Source: an uncultured beta proteobacterium
GTDB taxonomy: Bacteria; Pseudomonadota; Gammaproteobacteria; Burkholderiales; Burkholderiaceae_C
Direction: 5' to 3'
DNA: 37,690 nt
Assembly: GCA_903864505.1 (NCBI GenBank)
Contig: CAIPGC010000179.1
Coordinates: 1-37,690 of the forward strand
The position numbers and the translations under genes are program-made. Under the pieces are notes generated by a model. It saw only the letters and a program-made list of their open reading frames with translations. It was not told where the DNA came from and did no database searches. Below, one piece after another: positions 1 to 8,601 of the stretch (position 1 is the stretch's first letter; every line of letters begins with the position of its first letter).

Positions 1-174
1 GTCGGTTTTGCCGACCTGGGCATGGAAGCCATTTACGAGTTTGACGTGGTCGACATGCCGGTCACGGTGGCGGTCGATTCGGGTGGCACCAGCGCGCACA
101 TTACCGGACCCGCCGAATGGCAGAAAAAAATCGCCAGCGGCAAGTTCAAGACTATACCAGTGACCAGCGCCTAA
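1..174 (+). CDS. Class I fumarate hydratase, C-terminal fragment
   Basis: An open frame runs in from the left edge with no start and ends in TAA at 172-174, giving 57 residues. The fragment contains FADLGMEAIYEF and DMPVTVAVDSGGTS, which I recognise as the end of the beta domain of class I (iron-sulfur, oxygen-sensitive type) fumarate hydratases and related tartrate dehydratases. The full enzyme interconverts fumarate and malate in the TCA cycle in the cytoplasm. The cluster-binding cysteines and most of the protein lie outside the window, so fumarase versus tartrate dehydratase rests on the tail alone; fumarase is the better fit. This frame is absent from the ORF track because it lacks a start. 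The gap to the next gene holds a copy of the interspersed repeat described below. Confidence 0.72.
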   Translation, partial: VGFADLGMEAIYEFDVVDMPVTVAVDSGGTSAHITGPAEWQKKIASGKFKTIPVTSA

Positions 175-194
175 ATCATAAGCACAGCTTCGAC

Positions 195-248
195 ACTACG
201 AACTTTGTAGCGCTTTGCGCATATATCACGCGCTCCACAGGCCAATCC
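195..248 (+). repeat. Interspersed ~58-bp repeat, copy A (intergenic)
   Basis: The stretch CTAC..TTTGTAGC..GCGC..CACG..AGGCCAAT between the fumarase stop and the carbonic anhydrase start lines up without gaps from TAGC onward with a stretch inside the GNAT gene at 18348-18405 (24 of 39 bases by hand) and with the reverse complement of the moeA insertion at 32479-32536 (also 24 of 39). The spacing of the blocks TAGC, 9 nt, 6 nt and CACG...GGCC is the same in all three. From memory it resembles a short repeat common in Comamonadaceae genomes; that recollection has not been checked. Confidence 0.6.
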
Positions 249-262
249 TGCATACTGGCACC

Positions 263-940
263 ATGAAGAACGTGTTCTGGGCGACGCTGCTTGCCGTAAC
301 TGCCTCATTCAGCGCAAGCGCTCTTGCGTCGTTGTGTGAAAGCGGCAAGCGCCAGTCTCCCGTTGACATCGCAGGGTCGACCAAACGCGCCTTGCCGGCG
401 CTGGAGTTTGACTACCACGCCGCACCGCTGAAGATTGCCGATGACGGACACACCGTGCGCGTGCGCTTTGACAAGGGCAGTACGCTGCACATCGGAAAGG
501 AACGCTATACCCTGCAGCAGTTCCATTTTCACACCCCTGGCGGCGACAGAATCGGTGGTGAAGAGTTTCCGATGGCGGCGCACCTGCTGCACAAAAGCCC
601 GTCCGGCCAGTTGCTGGCGGTGGTGGTCTTATTCCGAAGCGGATTGGAAAATCCCTTGCTCGATCAGTTGCTGCCACGCATCCCGACGCGCCGGGACGGC
701 GATCATCTGCACGCTGATTTGATGATCGATGCCTCTCGCCTGTTACCCGCAGCCAGAAGCTACTACCGCTACACCGGGTCGCTCACTGCGCCTCCTTGCA
801 CCGAAGGGGTCGAATGGATTGTCATGAAGACCCCACTTACACTTTCCGCCGCGCAGTTGGGCAACTACCGCCAACGCTACGCTGACAATGGGCGTGCGGT
901 GCAACCATTGCATCAGCGGACGGTGCTGGAAAGCCCATAA
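263..940 (+). CDS. Alpha-class carbonic anhydrase, exported, N-terminally short
   Basis: Alpha-carbonic anhydrases interconvert CO2 and bicarbonate using a zinc held by three histidines, here in the periplasm. I start the gene at the ATG at 263 because MKNVFWATLLAVTASFSASA is a clean Sec signal peptide; the track's start at 215 adds 16 residues in front of it. In the 225-residue product the zinc ligands are visible as QFHFH (His88, His90) and AAHLLH (His107). The proton-shuttle position DGH (His63), the SLTAPPC strand (Thr175) and the usual Cys pair (Cys25, Cys179) are also present. Oddities: the mature protein begins almost at CESGKRQSPVDI, so the usual N-terminal W-x-Y..G..W segment is missing. 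The second-shell Glu before the third zinc His is Ala, and the SEH after HFHxP is replaced by GGD. It is probably a real alpha-CA fold, but its activity is uncertain. Confidence 0.85.
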   Translation: MKNVFWATLLAVTASFSASALASLCESGKRQSPVDIAGSTKRALPALEFDYHAAPLKIADDGHTVRVRFDKGSTLHIGKERYTLQQFHFHTPGGDRIGGEEFPMAAHLLHKSPSGQLLAVVVLFRSGLENPLLDQLLPRIPTRRDGDHLHADLMIDASRLLPAARSYYRYTGSLTAPPCTEGVEWIVMKTPLTLSAAQLGNYRQRYADNGRAVQPLHQRTVLESP

Positions 941-1042
941 ATCCGCCCCCTTTGCGGCAGGTCAATGCGCAAGGGCGACCACTACCGAACAATGCAGCGA
1001 CCGCCCATTGGCGACTCGATTCCATTGCACAAGGAAAATTGC

Positions 1043-2209
1043 ATGCCAGGACACTCGTCAACTTCAATTCAGTCATTCAAACACATGGGGTGGGCCGTGC
1101 TTGCGGTTCCCTTGATGTTGGGACTCGCTTCTTCGGCCACCTCACAAACCAGGAAAGCCGACAAATCCGCCGGCATAGAAGTCAAGGTGACGCCGGAAAT
1201 GATCGGCGCTGGCATCGTTTCCAGCGGCGCTGTTTTACCCCCCATTCCACCGGTGACCGGCGATCGCAAGAACATGGTTCCGTCGTGGGGCAAGCCGCTA
1301 CCCTATCCGATCATGATTGCCGACCGCCGCAATAACCGACTGATTGAAATCGCGCCGGACAAAAGCATTGTGTGGGAATTCCCTTCTCCCAGTTTGGTTG
1401 TATACCGTGGCAATGAAGACGTTAATTTTTCTGCCGATGGAAAGTTGCTGGCCGTCAGCGAAGAGGACAACTACGACTTGCACATCGTCGATTACGAATC
1501 CAAGTCCCTCACCTGGACTTATGGCGTGCCTGACCATCGAGGCAGCAAGAATGGTTTGTTGAATTATCCCGACGACTCCCATCTTTTGGCCGATGGCCAA
1601 TTTGTGACGGCAGACATACGTAACTGCCGTGTGCTCATCATCGACCCAAAGACAAACAAAGAAACCACACAATGGGGAACACCTGGGCAGTGCAAGCACA
1701 ATCCACCTTCGCAACTTGCGCATCCCAATGGGGCTACCCCCATGGAAAACGGTGACCTCCTGGTAACCGAAATTACGGATGCATGGATTTCACGCATCAC
1801 CCGGGACAGCAAAGTCCTGTGGAGCGTCAAGGCGCCCAAGTTGCGTTACCCCTCGGACGCATTTCCCACGGTAGACGGCAATCAGATCATCGTTGCCGAC
1901 TTCTGGAAGCCGGGTCGTGTCATCATTTTTGACCCCGCCACCCTAAAAATCAGCTGGGAATATTTCGTAGCCGAAGGCGACGGCATGCTGGACCACCCCT
2001 CGATCGCACGCGAATTGCCTGACACCGGCGACATCCTGGTGGTCGACGACCTGCATGACCGCGTGGTCGTCATCGACCGCAAGACCAAGCAATTCATTTG
2101 GCAGTATGGCGAAAAGGGGAAAAAGGGATACACACCGGGGCTGCTGAACTACCCGGATGGTGTCGACATAGACATTTACCGCGACTGGAAAGCTGCGTTG
2201 CGCAAGTAG
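1043..2209 (+). CDS. Exported beta-propeller protein (PQQ/ASST/NHL-like repeats)
   Basis: The 388-residue product starts at the ATG at 1043, which has AAGGAAAA just upstream; the track's start at 965 lacks this and adds 26 unlikely residues. The N-terminus carries a signal peptide (hydrophobic GWAVLAVPLMLGLASSA). The rest consists of repeated blades of the form D-x-K/R-T/S-x-x-x-x-W-x-Y/F, for example NKSIVWEF-like, DPKTNKETTQWG, DSKVLWSVKAP, DPATLKISWEYF and DRKTKQFIWQYG, each preceded by a strand ending in V-x-D or I-x-D. This is the pattern of PQQ-like, arylsulfotransferase-like or NHL propellers. I see no catalytic residues that decide among these, so no enzyme activity is assigned. It ends five bases from the 3' end of the convergent tRNA-Arg. 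It may be co-transcribed with the carbonic anhydrase (102-bp gap), but no functional link is evident. Confidence 0.7.
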   Translation: MPGHSSTSIQSFKHMGWAVLAVPLMLGLASSATSQTRKADKSAGIEVKVTPEMIGAGIVSSGAVLPPIPPVTGDRKNMVPSWGKPLPYPIMIADRRNNRLIEIAPDKSIVWEFPSPSLVVYRGNEDVNFSADGKLLAVSEEDNYDLHIVDYESKSLTWTYGVPDHRGSKNGLLNYPDDSHLLADGQFVTADIRNCRVLIIDPKTNKETTQWGTPGQCKHNPPSQLAHPNGATPMENGDLLVTEITDAWISRITRDSKVLWSVKAPKLRYPSDAFPTVDGNQIIVADFWKPGRVIIFDPATLKISWEYFVAEGDGMLDHPSIARELPDTGDILVVDDLHDRVVVIDRKTKQFIWQYGEKGKKGYTPGLLNYPDGVDIDIYRDWKAALRK

Positions 2210-2214
2210 CCCAT

Positions 2215-2291
<77 letters not shown>

Positions 2292-2306
2292 AGTTGAATG
2301 AATTAG

Positions 2307-2383
<77 letters not shown>

Positions 2384-2392
2384 ACAGCGGGT

Positions 2393-2398
2393 ATTCTA
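2393..2398 (-). promoter_or_regulatory. Candidate -10 box for the tRNA-Pro/tRNA-Arg unit
   Basis: On the minus strand the sequence TAGAAT (five of six to TATAAT) lies nine bases upstream of the mature 5' end of tRNA-Pro, a plausible position for a short-leader tRNA promoter. I could not find a convincing -35 hexamer at 16-18 bp, so this is tentative. Confidence 0.35.
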
Positions 2399-2457
2399 AC
2401 CGGTGTATGCTGAACGCCCCTTCGCCGGCTTGTTATTTTCGTTAAGCCTCGAAACCC

Positions 2458-3222
2458 ATGCCATTGGATCCTCCTGCTTTACCTTGGTTGTCACCAGGCA
2501 GCCCTTTTCCGGGCGCGGAATGCGCATGGGATGGGAACTCGGATGCTCCCGGTCTGCTGGCAGCAGGCGGCACCTTGGACGTGCCCACGCTGCGGGCCGC
2601 TTATGGCAGTGGCATCTTCCCGTGGTTTAGTGATGGTCAGCCCATTCTCTGGTGGAGTCCGGACCCTCGCATGGTGTTGAAAGTGGCTAACTTCAAACTG
2701 CATCGCTCAATGCACAAGACACTGCAGCGCTTTGTCGCAGATGCTGCGTGTGAGGTCCGCTTTGACACCGCCTTTTCGACGGTCATCCATGCGTGTGCCA
2801 ACTCGCGAAGGGGACTCCAATCCGGAACATGGATCGTCCCACGCATGGTTCAAGCCTACCAACAGTTGCATACGGCAGGGAGCGCACACAGTGTGGAGAC
2901 GTGGGTTGATGGCGAACTGATGGGGGGGCTGTATTGTGTGGCGCTAGGGCACGCAGTTTTTGGCGAGTCGATGTTCACCAGGGCGCCAGACGCTTCCAAA
3001 ATTGCATTGGCCGCCCTGGTGGCGTTTTGCCGCGCCAAGAGTGTAGAAATGATTGATTGCCAGCAAAATACGGCACACTTGGCCTCTTTGGGTGCCTCGG
3101 AAATTCGTCGCAGCGACTTCCTTGCTCATGTAAACGCGGTAAAGAACACGCCGGATCTGAACTGGCACTTCTCCAGCCTATACTGGAACTACCTCTCTTC
3201 GGATTCGACACCTTCAACGTGA
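2458..3222 (+). CDS. aat: Leucyl/phenylalanyl-tRNA--protein transferase
   Basis: Aat moves Leu or Phe from aminoacyl-tRNA onto the N-terminal Lys or Arg of a protein, creating an N-degron recognised by ClpS/ClpAP; it acts in the cytoplasm. The 254-residue product has the family's features: an N-terminal [12 protein letters not shown] segment, [21 protein letters not shown], the [12 protein letters not shown] block, and the FGESMF and [10 protein letters not shown] regions of the acyl-CoA-N-acyltransferase fold. Length is normal or slightly long for the family. The stop codon overlaps the GTG start of the next gene (GTGA), so the two transferases are probably translationally coupled. Confidence 0.95.
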   Translation: MPLDPPALPWLSPGSPFPGAECAWDGNSDAPGLLAAGGTLDVPTLRAAYGSGIFPWFSDGQPILWWSPDPRMVLKVANFKLHRSMHKTLQRFVADAACEVRFDTAFSTVIHACANSRRGLQSGTWIVPRMVQAYQQLHTAGSAHSVETWVDGELMGGLYCVALGHAVFGESMFTRAPDASKIALAALVAFCRAKSVEMIDCQQNTAHLASLGASEIRRSDFLAHVNAVKNTPDLNWHFSSLYWNYLSSDSTPST

Positions 3223-3956
3223 CCGACCTCAAGGACTTTCCGCTTCAAACACTGCAGTTCTACGCAACCGCTCCGTACGACTGCAGCTATTTGCCCCATC
3301 GGCAGGCGCGCTCACAGGTTGCCACGCCCAGCCACCTGATCAACAACTCGACCTACTCCGAACTGGTTCAGCGCGGCTTCCGCCGCAGTGGCATATTTAC
3401 CTATCGTCCGCACTGTGACACCTGTAACGCCTGTACACCCTTACGCGTAGCTGCAGCAGATTTCAAACCAGATCGAAGCCAAAAACGGGCCTGGAAACGC
3501 CACCAGGGATTAAGTGTTCGTGTGCTTCACCTCGGCTTTGTTCCTGAACACTATGCGCTCTATCGTCGGTACCAAACTAGCCGCCATGCCGGTGGCGGCA
3601 TGGATGAAGACAGCGTTGAGCAGTACTCCCAATTCTTGCTTCAGAGCCGAGTCAACTCTCGCTTGGTCGAGTTTCGTGAAACAAGTGTCGACGGCACTCC
3701 CGGAGCGCTGAGAATGGTATCCATTTTGGACGTGCTTGACGATGGGCTCTCGGCGGTGTACACCTTTTACGATCCGCAGAATCGCTCCAGTTATGGCACC
3801 TTCGGCATACTTTGGCAAATTCAGCAAACTAGGCAACTGGGTCTTCCCTATGTCTACCTAGGTTACTGGATCAGGGACAGTCACAAAATGAGCTACAAGG
3901 CTCGATTTAGTCCAGCCCAAAGCTGGAACGGCGATCGATGGAACGCAATTCAATAG
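3219..3956 (+). CDS. bpt: Aspartate/glutamate leucyltransferase (Bpt/Ate1 family)
   Basis: Bpt attaches Leu from Leu-tRNA to N-terminal Asp or Glu of target proteins and is related to eukaryotic arginyltransferase Ate1. I place the start at the GTG at 3219, overlapping the aat stop as GTGA; this gives 245 residues beginning [14 protein letters not shown], the usual start and length of the family. The track's start at 3057 reads through the aat gene in another frame. The N-terminal ATE domain shows the cysteine motif [12 protein letters not shown], and the C-terminal domain has YTFYDP and YVYLGYWI. Together with aat it forms a two-gene N-degron module. Substrate preference for Leu-tRNA is inferred from the bacterial family. 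Confidence 0.93.
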   Translation: MTDLKDFPLQTLQFYATAPYDCSYLPHRQARSQVATPSHLINNSTYSELVQRGFRRSGIFTYRPHCDTCNACTPLRVAAADFKPDRSQKRAWKRHQGLSVRVLHLGFVPEHYALYRRYQTSRHAGGGMDEDSVEQYSQFLLQSRVNSRLVEFRETSVDGTPGALRMVSILDVLDDGLSAVYTFYDPQNRSSYGTFGILWQIQQTRQLGLPYVYLGYWIRDSHKMSYKARFSPAQSWNGDRWNAIQ

Positions 3957-3972
3957 AGACTTACAGACCACC

Positions 3973-4761
3973 ATGGCAAAAAAAGACCCCGCCGTTCCTG
4001 TTACGCCTGCAGTGCAGGTCATTGAGCGCATGTTCACGTTGATCGATGTGCTGGCTTCACGTGAGGAAGCCATCAGTTTGAAAGAAATTAGCGATAGGGC
4101 AGGGCTACACCCGTCAACCACACACCGAATATTGAATGACTTGGCAATCGGACGGTTTGTAGACCGACCACAGCCAGGAAGCTACCGCCTTGGGATGCGT
4201 CTACTTGAACTCGGCAACCTGGTGAAAGGCCGCCTGAATATTCGTGATGCCGCAGTAGGCCCGATGCGCGACTTGCACAAACTCACACAACAGCCTGTCA
4301 ATCTAAGCATGCGCCAAGGCGATGAAATCATTTATGTGGAACGCGCGTACAGCGAGCGCTCGGGCATGCAGGTGGTGCGTGCGATTGGCGGACGCGCGCC
4401 ACTACACCTAACTTCCGTTGGAAAACTTTTTCTCGCTACGGACGATCCGGAACGACTGCGAGCCTACGCGGTGCGTACCGGGCTCAAAGGGCATACAAAA
4501 AACAGCATTACGCAACTAGACCAACTGGAACGGGAGTTGTCGAAAGTTCGCCAATATGGCCAAGCCAATGACAACGAGGAACTGGAACTTGGCGTAAGGT
4601 GTATGGCTGCTGGAATCTACGATGATCAGGGCAAACTCGTCGGGGGCCTCTCAATCTCCGCGCCTTCGAGCCGGTTGGAAGAAGGTTGGCTGCCCAAACT
4701 CAAAGAGACCGCGCGTCAAATATCCGAAACACTTGGTCACAACCCCGGCAGTAACGGGTAA
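3973..4761 (+). CDS. IclR-family transcriptional regulator
   Basis: The 262-residue protein has an N-terminal winged helix-turn-helix (about residues 14-75: VIERMFTLIDVLA, ISLKEISDRAGLHPSTTHRILNDL). It is followed by the IclR effector-binding domain (about 90-255), including SVGKLFLA, the RQYGQANDNEELELGVRCMAAGIYD block and a GGLSISAP strand. Such proteins bind DNA as dimers or tetramers and respond to small molecules, often aromatic or short-chain acids. It starts 16 bp after bpt and may be co-transcribed with aat-bpt. No catabolic gene lies beside it, so target and ligand cannot be named. Its 3' end overlaps the convergent pbpG by 25 bp. Confidence 0.9.
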   Translation: MAKKDPAVPVTPAVQVIERMFTLIDVLASREEAISLKEISDRAGLHPSTTHRILNDLAIGRFVDRPQPGSYRLGMRLLELGNLVKGRLNIRDAAVGPMRDLHKLTQQPVNLSMRQGDEIIYVERAYSERSGMQVVRAIGGRAPLHLTSVGKLFLATDDPERLRAYAVRTGLKGHTKNSITQLDQLERELSKVRQYGQANDNEELELGVRCMAAGIYDDQGKLVGGLSISAPSSRLEEGWLPKLKETARQISETLGHNPGSNG

Positions 4762-5786
4762 CTCCGGTCGACCGAATTGAACGCCAGCCGTGCGGCTGCT
4801 GCACTGCCCGCCAGTGGCGGCTGTCTACCAACAGACGACGGCATTGACTCGACCCAGTGGCGCACCCGTTCGGCATCAGCCAAGCGACTGAACTTGCCTG
4901 CTGAATCCAGGAATACCATGATAATTTTGCGGCCCGCAACCTTGGCTTGCATCACAAGGCACTGTCCAGCCTCCGATATGTAACCAGTCTTTTGCAACCC
5001 AATGTCCCATGCAGGGTTTTTTACCAACCGGTTGGTATTGTTGTATTGCAACCTGCGGCGGCCCACCGCAACCTGATATCCCGTTGACGTAGACAGTTCC
5101 CGCAAGGTGGCATCTCCGTAGGCGAAATTCACCAGCGTTGCGAGATCGCTTGCGCTGGACTGATTCTTGCTCGACAACCCGGTAGGCTCCACATAACTGG
5201 TGTCATGCATTCCAAGCATGGTGGCACGCGCATTCATCAAACTGACAAAGGTTTCCAATCCTCCCGGGTAACTGCGTCCCAATGCGTGGGCCGCGCGATT
5301 TTCGCTGGCCATCAGGGCAAGGTGCAGCAATTCCCCGCGACTGAGTTGGGTACCCACACTGAGACGGGAAGAACTACCCTTTTCGGTATCCACGTCAGAC
5401 TGGTTGATTGTGATCACCTCATCCATGGGCAACTTTGCCTCGCTGATCAACAGCCCCGTCATAAGCTTGGTGATGGAGGCAATGGGCAGCACCGCAGATT
5501 CATTCTTGCGAAAAAGAATTTCCTGCGTATCTTGGTCCACAACCAGTGCGACACTGGACTTAAGCGCGAGCGCGTCTGGCGCACCGTGTAACCCGGCGAG
5601 TTGACCAAAGGAAGGCTGCGACGGCACAAAGGGTGCCCGTTTCCTCGCTGCCTGAACATGTGCCTTCTTATAGGTAGCGTTCTGAGCGGTAGAAGACTTC
5701 GACTGTTCGACCCCCGCATATGCCGGTGTCAATGCAATGCAGCATATGGTGGCCAAAGCGCCTAAACGGTAAAGCATAAGTCTCAA
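4737..5786 (-). CDS. pbpG: D-alanyl-D-alanine endopeptidase (peptidase S11, PBP7/PbpG-like)
   Basis: This periplasmic low-molecular-weight penicillin-binding protein would cleave D-Ala-mDAP cross-links in peptidoglycan. The 349-residue product has a signal peptide (LGALATICCIALTPAYA) and the three active-site motifs of S11 peptidases: SITK (Ser104, Lys107), SEN (Ser161-Asn163) and KTG (266-268). It lacks the extra C-terminal domain of PBP5/6, which favours the PbpG type. The start is a TTG at 5786: AGGAG sits five bases upstream of it, whereas the in-frame ATG at 5777 would be 14 bases away. A possible promoter lies at 5824-5853. The N-terminal 25-70 region is a low-complexity Ala/Lys/Ser linker. 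The last 25 bp overlap the convergent IclR gene. Confidence 0.88.
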   Translation of the reverse strand: MRLMLYRLGALATICCIALTPAYAGVEQSKSSTAQNATYKKAHVQAARKRAPFVPSQPSFGQLAGLHGAPDALALKSSVALVVDQDTQEILFRKNESAVLPIASITKLMTGLLISEAKLPMDEVITINQSDVDTEKGSSSRLSVGTQLSRGELLHLALMASENRAAHALGRSYPGGLETFVSLMNARATMLGMHDTSYVEPTGLSSKNQSSASDLATLVNFAYGDATLRELSTSTGYQVAVGRRRLQYNNTNRLVKNPAWDIGLQKTGYISEAGQCLVMQAKVAGRKIIMVFLDSAGKFSRLADAERVRHWVESMPSSVGRQPPLAGSAAAARLAFNSVDRSYPLLPGL

Positions 5787-5823
5787 GGTGTCTCCTAACC
5801 ATGGTCCAAGGCGGCAAGCGGGA

Positions 5824-5853
5824 ACTGTAGCCCAAAGCCTCGCTTCAGGTCAA
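5824..5853 (-). promoter_or_regulatory. Candidate sigma70-type promoter for pbpG
   Basis: On the minus strand TTGACC is followed after 18 bp by TACAGT, about 38 bp upstream of the proposed TTG start of pbpG. The -35 matches five of six consensus bases and the -10 four of six. It lies in the 147-bp gap after leuA, in which I see no convincing terminator hairpin. Confidence 0.4.
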
Positions 5854-5933
5854 GAGTTTAACTAAATTTGTTTTGCAATATCAACTACTTGCATCACAAA
5901 CTTCAACAAGCAGAACAACGATTGTCCGCAGAC

Positions 5934-7472
5934 TCACCCCTGCGCCGCAACCCGGTCAGCTTTACTGCAAAGCTTGTTCAGTGCACTTAGATAGGCCTTG
6001 GCAGAGGCAACCACAATGTCGGGGTCCGCGCCGACACCATTCACCACCCGACCACTGTTTTGCAACCGTACAGTAACTTCCCCCTGACTTTCCGTTGAAC
6101 CGCTGATTGCATTCACCGAATACAGCACCATCTCAGCACCGCTCTTGGCATGCACTTCAATCGCCTTGAGGGAAGCATCCACTGGCCCATTCCCTTCCGA
6201 CGATCCACTTACCTCTTTGCCATCCACCGTAAAGACAATGCTGGCACGGGGCCGTTCGCCCGTCTCACTGTGCTGGGACAGAGAGACAAAACCGTATTTC
6301 TCGTTCTCATGCCCAATGCTCTCGTCGCTCACAAGGGCCAGGATATCTTCATCAAAGATTTCACTCTTTCGGTCTGCCAGCTCTTTGAAGCGTGTGAAGG
6401 CAGCGTTAATATCACCCTCGCTCTCCAACTGAACGCCCAACTCTTGCAAACGTTGCTTGAACGCATTGCGCCCACTCAATTTGCCGAGAACAATCTTGTT
6501 GGCAGACCAACCCACGTCTTCGGCCCGCATAATTTCGTAAGTGTCCCTGGCCTTGAGCACACCATCCTGGTGGATTCCAGAAGCATGGGCAAAGGCATTG
6601 GCACCCACTACGGCCTTGTTGGGCTGAACCACAAACCCGGTAGTCTGGCTAACCATGCGACTTGCCGCCAGAATGTGCCGTGTATCAATACCCATTTCCA
6701 GGCCAAAATAGTCTTGGCGAGTTTTGACCGCCATGACAATTTCTTCAAGGCTGCAATTGCCGGCCCGTTCACCCAAGCCATTGATGGTGCACTCAACCTG
6801 ACGGGCACCGCCAATTTTTACGCCCGCAAGCGAGTTGGCCACCGCCATGCCAAGGTCATTGTGACAATGCACGGACCAGATGGCCTTGTTTGAATTGGGA
6901 ATGCGTTCGCGCAAGGTCTTGATGAAGGTTCCGTAGAGTTCGGGAATGGCGTAACCGACCGTGTCCGGAACGTTGATGGTCGTTGCCCCCTCGGCAATCA
7001 CGGCTTCGATTACGCGGCACAAGAAGTCCATATCGCTGCGGTATCCGTCTTCTGGACTGAACTCGATGTCTTCAACCAAATTGCGGGCAAACCGGACGGA
7101 TTGCTTTGCCTGCTCGAAAACCTGGTCTGGGGTCATGCGCAACTTCTTCTCCATGTGCAAGGCCGAAGTTGCAATGAAGGTGTGGATACGGGCACGTTTC
7201 GCACCCTTGAGAGCTTCGGCCGCCCTGGAGATGTCACGGTCATTGGCACGTGACAAAGAACAGATAGTGGAATCCTTGATGCTGTTGGCGATCAACTGGA
7301 CCGCCTCAAAGTCCCCGTTCGAACTCGCTGCAAATCCGGCTTCGATCACATCCACTTTTAGACGCTCCAACTGGCGGGCAATGCGAAGTTTTTCGTCGCG
7401 TGTCATGGACGCACCGGGAGACTGCTCGCCGTCACGCAATGTAGTGTCGAAAATGATCAATTTATCAGCCAT
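5934..7472 (-). CDS. leuA: 2-isopropylmalate synthase
   Basis: LeuA condenses acetyl-CoA with 2-ketoisovalerate, the first committed step of leucine synthesis. I choose the ATG at 7472 ([20 protein letters not shown]) because AGGAG lies seven bases upstream; the track's start at 7496 adds eight residues. The 512-residue product has the [12 protein letters not shown] catalytic motif of HMGL-like enzymes, the metal-binding HCHNDLGMA stretch, [13 protein letters not shown], and a C-terminal LeuA allosteric dimer domain (about 385-510) of the kind that binds leucine for feedback inhibition. It is preceded by a leader peptide and attenuator, so leucine probably controls both synthesis and activity. 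pssA lies upstream on the same strand. Confidence 0.97.
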   Translation of the reverse strand: MADKLIIFDTTLRDGEQSPGASMTRDEKLRIARQLERLKVDVIEAGFAASSNGDFEAVQLIANSIKDSTICSLSRANDRDISRAAEALKGAKRARIHTFIATSALHMEKKLRMTPDQVFEQAKQSVRFARNLVEDIEFSPEDGYRSDMDFLCRVIEAVIAEGATTINVPDTVGYAIPELYGTFIKTLRERIPNSNKAIWSVHCHNDLGMAVANSLAGVKIGGARQVECTINGLGERAGNCSLEEIVMAVKTRQDYFGLEMGIDTRHILAASRMVSQTTGFVVQPNKAVVGANAFAHASGIHQDGVLKARDTYEIMRAEDVGWSANKIVLGKLSGRNAFKQRLQELGVQLESEGDINAAFTRFKELADRKSEIFDEDILALVSDESIGHENEKYGFVSLSQHSETGERPRASIVFTVDGKEVSGSSEGNGPVDASLKAIEVHAKSGAEMVLYSVNAISGSTESQGEVTVRLQNSGRVVNGVGADPDIVVASAKAYLSALNKLCSKADRVAAQG

Positions 7473-7531
7473 TCGATTACTCCTGTAGATCTTCAATAAA
7501 CTTGGGGACCTGAATCAAACATTCCAACGCA

Positions 7532-7562
7532 AAAGGCCCGTTGCAAGAGCTAACGGGCCTTT
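7532..7562 (-). terminator. leuA attenuator (intrinsic terminator hairpin)
   Basis: A perfect 11-bp inverted repeat (AAAGGCCCGTT, 9-nt loop, AACGGGCCTTT) followed on the minus strand by one further T before GCG. It lies between the leucine-rich leader peptide and leuA, 59 bases before the leuA start. Its position downstream of the leader stop, and the competing pairing at 7594-7600, mark it as the terminator of an attenuation system. The T run is short, so termination may be partial. Confidence 0.8.
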
Positions 7563-7582
7563 GTGGAGAGAAATTGCGCGCG

Positions 7583-7639
7583 CTACTTCTTCCGCCCGTT
7601 TTGGCGTAGTGATAGTAGGCTTAGCAATGCGTAACTCAT
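7583..7639 (-). CDS. Leucine-rich leader peptide of leuA (attenuation)
   Basis: An 18-codon frame too short for the ORF track, reading M-S-Y-A-L-L-S-L-L-S-L-R-Q-N-G-R-K-K. Five of its first eleven codons are leucine: one TTG and four CTA, a codon that appears rarely in the surrounding genes. It lies between pssA and leuA on the same strand and ends about 20 bases before the terminator hairpin. This is the layout of ribosome-mediated attenuation: scarce Leu-tRNA stalls the ribosome on the leucine codons and lets leuA be transcribed. No strong Shine-Dalgarno is visible. An extended -10-like TGTTACATT sits six bases before the ATG, so the leader might be nearly leaderless or read from pssA transcripts. 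Confidence 0.82.
   Translation of the reverse strand: MSYALLSLLSLRQNGRKK
7594..7600 (-). promoter_or_regulatory. Antiterminator-forming segment of the leuA leader
   Basis: Codons 14-16 of the leader peptide contain AACGGGC, identical to part of the terminator's 3' arm and therefore complementary to GCCCGTT of its 5' arm (7552-7558). A ribosome stalled on leucine codons 5-9 would leave the segment free to pair and block the terminator. A ribosome that reaches the stop codon would cover it and allow termination. The pairing is exact for seven bases; the mechanism is inferred. Confidence 0.7.
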
Positions 7640-7666
7640 GCGCTCAATGTAACACAACTTTGAAGA

Positions 7667-8485
7667 CTATTTGTGCAAACCGCGCTCGTCGGGCTCGTCG
7701 GTGGACATGCTGATGACGCTGGTCTGAACCCCTTTGGCCTTGCGCCAACCGTAGACCACATAGCCACTCAGCCCATACATCACGAACACACCAAACATCA
7801 CAGTCGGAGGGTCAATGTTCACCACGGCAATGCCCAACGCAATCAGAACGATGACTGCGAAGGGCACGCTACGCTTCATGCTCACATCCTTGAAACTGTA
7901 AAACGGCACGTTGGTCACCATCGTGAGGCCAGAGAAAAGGGCAACGCAAAACATACCCCAGGCTACCGTTGGCCCCTTCACACCCATGTCCGTCATCACC
8001 CAAATGAAACCGGCTACCAAAGCGGCGGCGGCAGGCGAAGGAAGCCCCTGAAAATAGCGCTTATCGACCACTGCAGTATTGACATTGAACCGCGCAAGCC
8101 GCAGTGCCGCACAGGCGCAGTAGACGAATGCAGCGAACCAACCCCAGCGTCCCAACCCGTTGAGTGCCCAGACATAAGAAATAAGGGCGGGTGCTGCTCC
8201 AAAGGACACCATGTCGGACAGTGAGTCCATCTGCTCACCAAATGCACTCTGGGTATTGGTCATGCGGGCAACCCGACCGTCCAGACTGTCGAGAACCATT
8301 GCGCAAAAAACCCCGACTGAAGCCAGGTCAAAACGCCCGTTGATGGCCATCACAATGGCATAGAAGCCACCAAACAGCGCTGCCAGCGTAAACAGATTGG
8401 GCAGTACGTATATGCCTTTGCGCCGCTTACGAATCAAGACAGCGCCATTGCCGTCCGATCCGGACACGTCAGTACCATCATCCAT
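7667..8485 (-). CDS. pssA: CDP-diacylglycerol--serine O-phosphatidyltransferase
   Basis: PssA makes phosphatidylserine, the precursor of phosphatidylethanolamine, in the inner membrane. I use the ATG at 8485 (MDDGTDVSGSDG), which has AAGGA six bases upstream, rather than the GTG at 8512. The 272-residue product contains the full CDP-alcohol phosphotransferase signature DG-x2-AR-x8-G-x3-D-x3-D (DGRVAR..FGEQMDSLSD). It has several hydrophobic segments, starting with YVLPNLFTLAALFGGFYAIV, so it belongs to the integral-membrane (type II) class. It sits between ilvC and leuA, an order common in Burkholderiales, and is separated from ilvC by a strong terminator. Confidence 0.93.
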   Translation of the reverse strand: MDDGTDVSGSDGNGAVLIRKRRKGIYVLPNLFTLAALFGGFYAIVMAINGRFDLASVGVFCAMVLDSLDGRVARMTNTQSAFGEQMDSLSDMVSFGAAPALISYVWALNGLGRWGWFAAFVYCACAALRLARFNVNTAVVDKRYFQGLPSPAAAALVAGFIWVMTDMGVKGPTVAWGMFCVALFSGLTMVTNVPFYSFKDVSMKRSVPFAVIVLIALGIAVVNIDPPTVMFGVFVMYGLSGYVVYGWRKAKGVQTSVISMSTDEPDERGLHK

Positions 8486-8601
8486 AAATATTCCTTGCAA
8501 CTTCGCTCTCACACCGATGCCGGAGCCGGTATATCGCCATCGATACTACGTCACAGTGTAAGACAGTCTTGCAGGCGCAGCATACCGAACGCGAGTTCCA
8601 A

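Noticed and set aside
5934-7496. Long antisense frames opposite leuA, such as 6150-6893 (+, 247 aa)
   Set aside because: They lie entirely within leuA on the other strand, have no recognisable domain or signal peptide, and are expected from the codon bias of a GC-rich gene.
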